Assembly: GCA_964630665.1 (NCBI GenBank)
Contig: CAZVVN010000008.1
Coordinates: 1 to 64,000, forward strand
Direction: 5' to 3'
DNA: 64,000 nt
From: UBA9619 sp964630665
GTDB taxonomy: Bacteria > Pseudomonadota > Gammaproteobacteria > Arenicellales > UBA868
Numbering within the stretch: the stretch's first letter is position 1; each line of letters begins with the position of its first letter. Below the pieces are notes generated by a model, which did no database searches, had not been told where the DNA came from, and was given only the letters and a program-made list of their open reading frames with translations. This document shows, piece after piece, positions 26,371 to 33,421 of the stretch. The position numbers were made by a program, and so were the translations under genes.

Positions 26371-27426
26371 TCATGCCTGCCGAGAGATCGCAATACCGGC
26401 GATCAGGAACGCGATGATGTAGACGATGGTTCGATAGATCACCATCGATCCCGGTGGTATGCAGATGAACGACATGCCGCTCAGGCCACGCAGCCCGATC
26501 TCATGCGCAAGACGGATGATCTCGTAGTCCGACATGCCCATGGGCTCTGCCAACTCACCCAGAATATCGCCAGGGGCAGGCCCTGCACCGCCGAGAATAT
26601 CCATGTCGAAATGTACGTAGACATCGTCCGTGCCATCGTAAGCGTGCTTCAACTCTCGGCAGAGCCCATCTATGCCGAGTTCACCCCGAACCTTCCACAT
26701 CGGGTAGAAGTGGGCGCCGCGGTCACGATAGCCCCGCACGGTCTCGGCACGCTCGAGCATCCCACGCTCGCCGATCTCCACCAGGTTAGGCACTGAGAAG
26801 TTCTGGTGGGCGTTGTAGGTCTTTGACTTCCAGTTGCCACTTCCGGCGATACGCGAATCGCCGGTCAGGTAGTCCAGTGGTCTTGAGTCCCAGTGTGTAT
26901 CGGTGCTGATCATGCCAACTTTCCCTTTGCTGCGCTCGGCAATGGGTTTGGCAATGGCATAGGAGCCGCACGGTGAGTTTTGCCCGATCACTATGGGGAT
27001 TGAACCTGCGTCCAGAGCCTGATTGACCAGCAACTCTACCGCGGCCTGGGCTTTGAGGATGTTCTCGGCAGTGGGATTGGTGTTCACGTCTGAAGAGATC
27101 TCAGCATCGCCCATGTCGACCACTCGCAAGTGTTCGAAAATGTCGATGTCCAACTCCTGGATGTAGCCCGTTGGATAGCGCGCGGACTGCTGACGGACCC
27201 GCTGCGGTGCCAGCACCCACTCTGATTTGTCCACTCCGGCATACTTGCCCGCCGACCCGGCAACATAGGGAGCACCGATGATGGCAACGTCGGCACCGGC
27301 CAGCGCAGCCGGATCGCAGGCCAGTGGAACACCCATGAAAGTGGGTGTCTGAGCGTCGATCATCGGCAGCGTTTCGCTGTCGATTCCGGTGTAACCGCCC
27401 ATGCCTTCCCAGGGGGGGGTGTCCAT
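26371..27426 (-). CDS. Ureohydrolase-fold protein with incomplete metal site
   Basis: The protein has 351 residues with clear arginase-family layout (VAIIGAPY, AQAAVELL, DTHWD at 176-180, HFDMDIL near 270). The first metal motif GGDH is replaced by G148-Q-N-S151, so one manganese-binding His is absent. The third motif reads DMDILGGAGP instead of DxDxxDP. The C-terminus ends in an unusual hydrophobic stretch (IVYIIAFLIAGIAIS) that could be membrane-embedded. It may bind a single metal, have changed specificity, or be non-catalytic. AAGGAGAG precedes the ATG. Confidence 0.78.
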   Translation of the reverse strand: MDTPPWEGMGGYTGIDSETLPMIDAQTPTFMGVPLACDPAALAGADVAIIGAPYVAGSAGKYAGVDKSEWVLAPQRVRQQSARYPTGYIQELDIDIFEHLRVVDMGDAEISSDVNTNPTAENILKAQAAVELLVNQALDAGSIPIVIGQNSPCGSYAIAKPIAERSKGKVGMISTDTHWDSRPLDYLTGDSRIAGSGNWKSKTYNAHQNFSVPNLVEIGERGMLERAETVRGYRDRGAHFYPMWKVRGELGIDGLCRELKHAYDGTDDVYVHFDMDILGGAGPAPGDILGELAEPMGMSDYEIIRLAHEIGLRGLSGMSFICIPPGSMVIYRTIVYIIAFLIAGIAISRQA

Positions 27427-27524
27427 TGAATTCTCTCCTTGTACTTAACGAGTCACCATGCGGGAACGGGCCTTGAGAGCTGCAGCTATATTCAGCCGGA
27501 ACACCACAATTTCAGTCAGATGAG

Positions 27525-28295
27525 TCAGATGATGCCGCCGTTGACGTGGATGACCTGACCGGTGATGTAACTCGCATCCTCGCTTACCAGAAAGTCGATC
27601 ATTGCTGCGACCTCTTCGGCCCGGCCCAGCCGCCCAAGCGGAATTAGGCCGCTGATCCGCTCGAGCTCTTGTGGTTCAAACAACTCCCCCAGGTGCTCTG
27701 GGTTGGCATTGATCATCCCCGGGGCAACAACATTGACGGTTGTACCGGTTGGGCTGAGTTGCACAGCAAGTGCGCGGGCCAGTGCTTCAATTCCCGCCTT
27801 GGCTGCTGCAGAAGCCGGGAAGACCGGGAAATCGTTGCGGAACGTGTGAACATTGAGGCTGCTGATGGCGACCACGCGCCCATGGCTGGATTTCTCCAGG
27901 TAAGGCATCGCCGCGGTGGCCATCTGACAAAAGCCAGCGCTGATGACCCGGTAGGCATAATCCATGTCTTCGGCTGTAACGTCGCCAAAGCCTTTGAGAA
28001 TTGGAAACCCGGCATTGGCCACCAGCACGTCCAGCCCGCCAAAGGCCTCGATGGTACTTTTGACCAGGGTGTCGGCAACGTCCGGATCGGACAGGTCTCC
28101 CAGTACGATTTCGGCTTGCGCACCTGCCGATCGCACTGCCTCAGCCGTCGCTTCACATCCCGCACGGTTGTTTCGGGCGTGGAGCAACAGGCAGGTCCCT
28201 GGTCTCGCCAAGCGGCGGGCGACAGCAGCTCCAATGCCACTGCCGGAGCCGGTCACCAGGGCAGCTCTAGCTGGATTTTGGGCAGTTGCGGTCAT
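27525..28295 (-). CDS. Short-chain dehydrogenase/reductase lacking the catalytic tyrosine
   Basis: The protein has about 256 residues from ATG 28295. TGSGSGIG, NAG and the catalytic-Ser region VVAISSLN are normal, and the end is YITGQVIHVNGG. At YxxxK the sequence is S162-A-A-A-K166, so the Tyr is replaced by Ser while Lys remains. The open frame extends upstream to 28517, but that part overlaps the PhyH gene and has no SDR-like sequence, so I rejected it. It probably shares a transcript with the upstream PhyH-type gene (43 bases). Confidence 0.82.
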   Translation of the reverse strand: MTATAQNPARAALVTGSGSGIGAAVARRLARPGTCLLLHARNNRAGCEATAEAVRSAGAQAEIVLGDLSDPDVADTLVKSTIEAFGGLDVLVANAGFPILKGFGDVTAEDMDYAYRVISAGFCQMATAAMPYLEKSSHGRVVAISSLNVHTFRNDFPVFPASAAAKAGIEALARALAVQLSPTGTTVNVVAPGMINANPEHLGELFEPQELERISGLIPLGRLGRAEEVAAMIDFLVSEDASYITGQVIHVNGGII

Positions 28296-28338
28296 GGCCT
28301 GAAAATCTTTTCCCGAAATCAGTCTAGCCGGCAGACAA

Positions 28339-29181
28339 TCAGTAACGGTTGCCCCGGGCCGGGTCGACACCTTCGTAGAGTAGCCGGCGCCTGATCCTGG
28401 CGTCGTTTCGGCACAATTCGAAATCCGCTTCGGCCAGACGCCCCTGGGGCGGACCGGCAATGGTGAAATGGCCATAGTGGTCTTCACCATTGACCAGCGC
28501 CACCAGTGTACGGTCACCGGTTTTCTGTTTCATGGAAGGCGAGATGTAACGGATGGCAGAGCCGATACGCCGGTCGTCAGTCGTGTTGGGACCAGAGGCG
28601 TGAAACAGATGGCCATGATGCAGCGAGGCCTGGCCTGGTTTCAGAGGCACGTCCACACCATCGCTGTCGTCAACCTCGACGGCAATTTCCTGACCGCGGG
28701 ACAGCAGGTTGTTCTCGGCGAAGGTGTCTTCATGCGGTACGATCTGACGGGTGTGAGTGCCGGGCACGAAGCGCATGCAGCCGCTGGCGACGCTCGCGGG
28801 AGACAGCGCCACCCAGGCGGTGACCTGGTTGAGTTCACTGAGTCCCCAGTAGTTGAGATCCTGGTGCCAGGTCACGACTTTGCTGGTATTTGCTTCCTTG
28901 ATGAACAGACCACTGCTCCAGACCATCAGGTCGGTGCCCAGTATCGGAGAGACCGATTCGATCAGATTGGGATTGCGTATCAGCTTGTCAAAAGACGGCA
29001 GCAGTCGATCGGGATAGGATCGGAGCAGCATCAGTTTCTCCGGATCATCCGCCAGTTCGACTTCGGCGGCTTCCAGGTCAGCGCGGACCGCACGAGCTTC
29101 TTTCTCACTGATCGCATCGATGGGAAAGACAAAACCATCATGGATATATGTCTCGCGAATGGATTGGCTGGCTGTTGTCAT
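28339..29181 (-). CDS. Phytanoyl-CoA dioxygenase (PhyH) family protein
   Basis: The protein has 280 residues. This is an Fe(II)/2-oxoglutarate oxygenase with the iron triad in WHQDLNYWG (His, Asp) and HASGPNTTDDRR (distal His), with the 2-oxoglutarate-binding Arg in RRIGSAIRY. An LSPASVASGCMRFVPGTH segment is typical of the PhyH family, which includes ectoine hydroxylase and other small-molecule hydroxylases as well as phytanoyl-CoA hydroxylase. Substrate is unknown. It is divergent from the proline racemase-family gene. Confidence 0.87.
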   Translation of the reverse strand: MTTASQSIRETYIHDGFVFPIDAISEKEARAVRADLEAAEVELADDPEKLMLLRSYPDRLLPSFDKLIRNPNLIESVSPILGTDLMVWSSGLFIKEANTSKVVTWHQDLNYWGLSELNQVTAWVALSPASVASGCMRFVPGTHTRQIVPHEDTFAENNLLSRGQEIAVEVDDSDGVDVPLKPGQASLHHGHLFHASGPNTTDDRRIGSAIRYISPSMKQKTGDRTLVALVNGEDHYGHFTIAGPPQGRLAEADFELCRNDARIRRRLLYEGVDPARGNRY

Positions 29182-29338
29182 CTTCGGCTCTCTTTGGTTC
29201 TCAGGTTCAGTTTGAACAGCTGTTGCCGGGGGTATTGAACCCTGATGCTGGTCTCATAAAGCTGTTTCAACACGTGGCCATGGTAGCGTAGTATAGGATG
29301 CCAGTAACCAGCCTGTCTGTCACGGGTCTTCAGGCGAG

Positions 29339-30454
29339 ATGACCGGTAAGCAGGATTCGGCGTCCCAGGAGATCAGGCCAAAAGCAATGAAGATCTCGAA
29401 CATGATCCAGGCCATTGACCTGCATGCCTGCGGCGAGCCCGGGCGTGTCATCGTTGGCGGTGTGCTCGATGTACCGGGCCGCACCATGTTCGAGAAGATG
29501 CGTTATCTCGAGACCGAGGCCGACGATCTACGCAAACGTATGCTGCGCGAACCGCGGGGGTACCCGGCAGCCAACTGCAATCTGATACTCCCGCCCACCC
29601 ATCCGGATGCCGATGCCGGGTTCGTCATCATGGAACAGGTGGAGTATCCACCGATGTCCGGTACCAATACGATCTGTGTCGTCACCGCCCTGATCGAGAC
29701 CGGCATGGTAACGGTCGAGGAACCGGTCACGCAGCTGAAGCTCGATTCCCCTGCGGGTCTAATCGCTGTGGAAGCTGAAGTCAGCGACGGAAAAGTGCGA
29801 CGGGTCACGTTCGAGAACGTACCGGCCTTTGCAGTCCATCTGGATGTGCCGATCGAGGTGCCGCATCTGGGTACAGTCAGCGTCGACGTCGCCTGGGGTG
29901 GTATGTTCTACGTGATTGCCGAGACCGAACCACTGGGGCTGGAACTGACGCCGTCTCGGGCCGGCGAGGTCGCGCGGGCAGGTGAGATGATCAAAGCAGC
30001 GGCCAAGGCTCAGCTGGATTGTGTGCATCCGGACAACCCCGAAGTCACCGGTGTAACCATTGCGGTTATGTCGGGTCCGGCTTCCCAGCCGGGTGCGACG
30101 CTCAAGAATGCAGCGGTGGTCTCGACCGGCCAGCTCGACTGGGACCGGCCGCAGACCTGGACGGCTGCGCTTGACCGCTCGCCCTGTGGTACCGGTACCA
30201 GTGCAAAGATGGCAACGCTGTACGCCAAGGGGCAGCTGGGGCTCAATGAGGACTTCCACCACGAGGGCATCCTCGGGACCGTGTTTACCGGGCGACTGGT
30301 GCGGGAGACCCGGGTCGGGGAGCACATCGCGGTGGTGCCGACTATCTCCGGTCAGGCCTGGGTGACTGGTATGGCGCAGTACGTTGTAGAGCCCGATGAT
30401 CCCTTCCCTGAGGGGTTCACCATGGGCGACATCTGGGGCGGGGCAGTCGACTGA
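29339..30454 (+). CDS. Proline racemase family enzyme with Ser/Cys catalytic pair
   Basis: The protein has 371 residues. Family motifs are present: IDLHACGEPGRVIVGG near the N-terminus, and the second catalytic base Cys283 in RSPCGTGTSAKMA. The first motif, normally MCGHGTI, reads MSGTNTI, so the first Cys is Ser107. Ser/Cys pairs are known in 4-hydroxyproline 2-epimerase-type members, Thr/Cys in trans-3-hydroxyproline dehydratases and Cys/Cys in racemases. A hydroxyproline epimerase-like role is therefore the first guess. The start could also be ATG 29387 (MKISNM). Confidence 0.85.
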   Translation: MTGKQDSASQEIRPKAMKISNMIQAIDLHACGEPGRVIVGGVLDVPGRTMFEKMRYLETEADDLRKRMLREPRGYPAANCNLILPPTHPDADAGFVIMEQVEYPPMSGTNTICVVTALIETGMVTVEEPVTQLKLDSPAGLIAVEAEVSDGKVRRVTFENVPAFAVHLDVPIEVPHLGTVSVDVAWGGMFYVIAETEPLGLELTPSRAGEVARAGEMIKAAAKAQLDCVHPDNPEVTGVTIAVMSGPASQPGATLKNAAVVSTGQLDWDRPQTWTAALDRSPCGTGTSAKMATLYAKGQLGLNEDFHHEGILGTVFTGRLVRETRVGEHIAVVPTISGQAWVTGMAQYVVEPDDPFPEGFTMGDIWGGAVD

Positions 30455-30523
30455 GCTTGTAGCGCGAGAATTCCGGGCGATCACCCGGCAGACCCTGTTA
30501 GCGTCGCGGGCTGGTTTTCTCGA

Positions 30524-31384
30524 TCAGTGTAGGTTGATCAGCACCACCCCGCCTACGACTACCGCGACGCCGGCCCCGACTTGGAGCGTTATTCTTTCTT
30601 CTCGCAGTGCCAGTGCTGCCAGCAGGGTAAACACCGGGTAGGTAGCGATCACCGGAGATACCAGGGTAACAGCGTCGCGCAGCAAGGCGGCGTACATGCA
30701 GGTAATAGCCACGGCAATACATACGCCGGACAAGGCAAAGGCACTGACCCCTGCTCGCGGGACATGCAGTGGCAACCGGCCGTGCCGAATGCGGTAGATC
30801 AGCAGAACGCCCAGACCGCCGACGGTGTACGAGAGGAATCCGGCCATCATCGCGTTGGGTAATAGGTCAAGACCGATTTTGCCGGTGGTGTTTACCAGTC
30901 CCCGGATAATCGACGCCGCAGTCGCGAAAATCAGCGCGACCCGCATCACTCGGGTGACTCCAGTACCTGGTATCCAAGTCAGCGACATGACCCCGGCCAT
31001 GGTCACCAGCGTACCGACCATGATGAGTGTGGTCATGGTCTCACCAAGGAACAGGATCGCCGTGAAGGCTGCAAACAGCGGTGATGTCGCGGCAAGTGTG
31101 GAGGCGACAGTAACGCCCGCTCGATTCATCGACTCCAGCGTGAAATAGATCGACAACATCGGGTTGACCAGGCCTGTTGCGACAAACCACCAGAAGCCCG
31201 GTATAAACCAGTCTGTGGATTGCATCCACCAGGGTGAGGTGAGACTGAAAGTAGCCACTACTGCTGCAATGCTGATCAGGGCACCGGCCTGCGGGTCGGC
31301 ATGAGACAAGCCCCGTTTAGCCGGAATCGCAGATACCCCAAAGAACAAGGCCGCCGAGAGGGCGAATATCAATGATGTTGACAT
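30524..31384 (-). CDS. EamA/DMT-superfamily transporter
   Basis: The protein has about 286 residues, with ten predicted membrane segments arranged as two EamA repeats (FALSAALFFGVSAIPAKRG... and FATAASIIRGLVNTTGKIG...). Such proteins export or import small metabolites such as amino acids across the inner membrane. The substrate cannot be told. ATG 31384 is preferred over the TTG at 31387. It converges on the proline racemase-family gene. Confidence 0.83.
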   Translation of the reverse strand: MSTSLIFALSAALFFGVSAIPAKRGLSHADPQAGALISIAAVVATFSLTSPWWMQSTDWFIPGFWWFVATGLVNPMLSIYFTLESMNRAGVTVASTLAATSPLFAAFTAILFLGETMTTLIMVGTLVTMAGVMSLTWIPGTGVTRVMRVALIFATAASIIRGLVNTTGKIGLDLLPNAMMAGFLSYTVGGLGVLLIYRIRHGRLPLHVPRAGVSAFALSGVCIAVAITCMYAALLRDAVTLVSPVIATYPVFTLLAALALREERITLQVGAGVAVVVGGVVLINLH

Positions 31385-31387
31385 CAA

Positions 31388-31637
31388 GTTGCGGTGCAGA
31401 ACGGCACAGTCGAGCCTGGCATGGAATCAGTCTCCAAACAAAGTCGAGGATTACTCAGGAAGATCTCAGTTCCGGAAACTGTCTGATCCTCCGACTCGTT
31501 GACCGGCTACAGGTGTGGGCCAGGCCATCAGGAGTAGCACTATGGGAGTCTGTTTTGAGAATCCAGTTGTACAGTGATCCTGTACTGGGCAGGGGGCCGC
31601 TGTGTAAGCACAAAGAATCAGCCGTAGCGAAGGGCTT
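31388..31637. other. 250-base intergenic stretch with no recognised feature
   Basis: This lies between the DMT transporter start and the end of the VOC gene. I see no convincing coding frame, hairpin terminator or RNA gene. It presumably carries the promoter of the transporter gene. Confidence 0.4.
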
Positions 31638-32183
31638 TCAGTCCAACATGGTTTGACGGGCTTTGGCCTTGCGTTCGGTTTCCATCATGAATCCCGGATT
31701 CTCGCGGCACAGTTGTTCCGTGCTGCGCATGATCTCCTCGTTGGTCTGGTCGAGGTCGAACGGCAGGCCGTAGGGTTGCGGTATGTACCACGGTGTATGG
31801 GCGTAGAGTTCCAGGTAATTACCTTCGGGGTCGTGAAAGTATATCGACCAGGCATTACCGTGGCATGCGTAGCGGTCGACTTCGGTGCCATTGGCCACCA
31901 GAGAGTCACGCATCTGGCGTAACTCGTCGAGCCCCTCCAGAAGAAACGATAGTTGCTGGGCCGCACTGTAGTCGGCATCGTCGGGCCGACCTCCGATCAG
32001 GACGATCTCGTGATGCTCCTCGGGGTTGGTCGACAGGAACATCATCGGGCACGCGTTGACCGGGTGAGGACCCTGATCAGTGACAGTGAACCCCATGACG
32101 CGGGTGTAGAAGTCTCTCATCTTCTCCGCATCTCGTATGTTTAGCCCGATGTGGCCGATGCGGGGTCTGGGTTGACTGGACAT
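31638..32183 (-). CDS. VOC-family (glyoxalase/extradiol dioxygenase fold) protein
   Basis: The protein has 181 residues. One VOC module is visible: IGHIGLNIRDAEKMRDFYTRVMGF with a metal-type His, then NAWSIYFHDPEGNYLELYAHTPW with a Glu at the usual last ligand place. These proteins are metal-dependent lyases, dioxygenases or binding proteins. Position beside the transhydroxylase-type genes could hint at aromatic ring chemistry, but length and motifs do not prove a dioxygenase. Confidence 0.8.
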   Translation of the reverse strand: MSSQPRPRIGHIGLNIRDAEKMRDFYTRVMGFTVTDQGPHPVNACPMMFLSTNPEEHHEIVLIGGRPDDADYSAAQQLSFLLEGLDELRQMRDSLVANGTEVDRYACHGNAWSIYFHDPEGNYLELYAHTPWYIPQPYGLPFDLDQTNEEIMRSTEQLCRENPGFMMETERKAKARQTMLD

Positions 32184-32266
32184 AGTGTTTTACCTGCTGT
32201 GTTTTATCCGGCGATGTTCCCACACAATTTGTCGTCGTGACAAGTTTGGACTATATGCACTGCCGG

Positions 32267-33121
32267 CTAGTCGGTGCCACCGTAGAGCCGCAGTATGCCG
32301 AGGTAGACACTATCTTCAAGGTCAGCAGTGGTCTCGTAGTTACCGTGCTCGGCGCTGTTGAACTGTACGGTGTACGTGCCGCTGTGGCCTTCCAGGCCAT
32401 CAAATCTAAAATCACCGTATTCATCGGACAGGGTGGTCTTTATCGGATTGCCGTCCTTGATCAGCACCACCTGGATGTCCGAGGCAGCATCGGTTGTGCC
32501 GTCATTCTCGGCTACCAGGGTGCCGCCGATGAAACTGTCGGTAAAGCGGTCGAGATTGCGGTAATAGACCCTGGGCTTCGCCTTGTATTCCGGGTGCAGG
32601 ACCTGCAACTGCTCCTTCTCTACGATGTCTTTCATCTGACTGTCTTCAACTTTCAGTGAGCGGAAGACATCGGTCGGACAGACCTGTTCACAGCGCAGTC
32701 GGGTTTCGCCTCGATCCAGCAGGTGAGCGTCAAAATTCCATTTTTGCGCCACCTCCTCCGTCTCATTCCACCAGATTGAACCATAAGGACAGCTATCGAC
32801 GATCTCCCGCTTGCCGCGGGCTTTTTCCGGATCGATCATCACGATACCGTCATCACGCTGGTAGACCGAACCATCCTTTGCCGCTGTGACGCATGGGGCA
32901 TCGTCACAGTGATTGCAGGTCGTGGGTCTGAATGCCACATCAACCATCGGGGCCTGGCCATGCTCGCGTGAGGCCACATAGAACCATTTGTGGCCGTGCA
33001 GCGGTTGGGGATCGGAATACCCCGGAAAGCGGTTGCCGATGTGCTCGTCCTTGCAGGCAAGGAAACAGTTATTGCAGTTGTGGCACTTAGCCACATCGAT
33101 AATCAGGTTCCACTTTTCCAT
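32267..33121 (-). CDS. Iron-sulfur subunit of a pyrogallol transhydroxylase-type molybdoenzyme
   Basis: The protein has 284 residues. The N-terminal 190 residues carry ferredoxin-like cysteine groups: CHNCNNCFLACKD, CNHCDDAPCV, a single Cys in DSCPYGSI, and CEQVCPTD. These would hold about three [4Fe-4S] clusters as in DmsB/TthB-type subunits. Residues 195-284 form a carboxypeptidase-regulatory/transthyretin-like beta domain (SDIQVVLIKDGNPIKTTLSDEYGDFRFDGLEGHSGTYTVQF), a feature known from the beta subunit of Pelobacter pyrogallol-phloroglucinol transhydroxylase. The catalytic subunit gene lies divergently at 33422 rather than in an operon. Confidence 0.8.
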   Translation of the reverse strand: MEKWNLIIDVAKCHNCNNCFLACKDEHIGNRFPGYSDPQPLHGHKWFYVASREHGQAPMVDVAFRPTTCNHCDDAPCVTAAKDGSVYQRDDGIVMIDPEKARGKREIVDSCPYGSIWWNETEEVAQKWNFDAHLLDRGETRLRCEQVCPTDVFRSLKVEDSQMKDIVEKEQLQVLHPEYKAKPRVYYRNLDRFTDSFIGGTLVAENDGTTDAASDIQVVLIKDGNPIKTTLSDEYGDFRFDGLEGHSGTYTVQFNSAEHGNYETTADLEDSVYLGILRLYGGTD

Positions 33122-33421
33122 GATCGTGCGGTTTCAGAACTGTCAGGTCTACAGACAACGGTGCCGGAACTCTCCAGGTGCCGCCGCCGGCGGGGCGACC
33201 CCGCGCCAGGTCTTCTGCCCAGAAGTCGGCGGGATCAGCCTGGAACACCTGTGACGCTGCGCCATCGGGTGTATACAATGGGTACAGCGCCTAACCTTAC
33301 GGAACTTATTCGAGGGTCGTCAAGCCCACGGTGGCCAGGATGATTGTCAGCGGTTCGTATCTTTGCTGACTATTCGTGTGGCAGCCTTTGATTACAGGGG
33401 CAAGGAGAAAGCGAGGAGAAA
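33122..33421. promoter_or_regulatory. 300-base divergent intergenic region between transhydroxylase-type subunit genes
   Basis: No coding frame is convincing here. A TACAAT at 33274-33279, inside GTATACAAT, with TGTGAC 18 bases upstream (33250-33255), could be a plus-strand promoter for the large-subunit gene. AAGGAGAAAGCGAGGAG just before 33422 is its ribosome binding site. No clear minus-strand promoter for the small subunit was seen. Both genes presumably start from this region, so a shared regulator is plausible. Confidence 0.35.

Noticed and set aside
28296..28517. 74-codon N-terminal extension of the SDR at 27525
   Set aside because: It overlaps the PhyH gene in another frame and lacks SDR-like sequence; the Rossmann motif begins just after ATG 28295.
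30473..30488. CCGGG-CGATCA-CCCGG hairpin after the proline racemase gene
   Set aside because: The stem is only 5 bp and no T-run follows; too weak to call a terminator.
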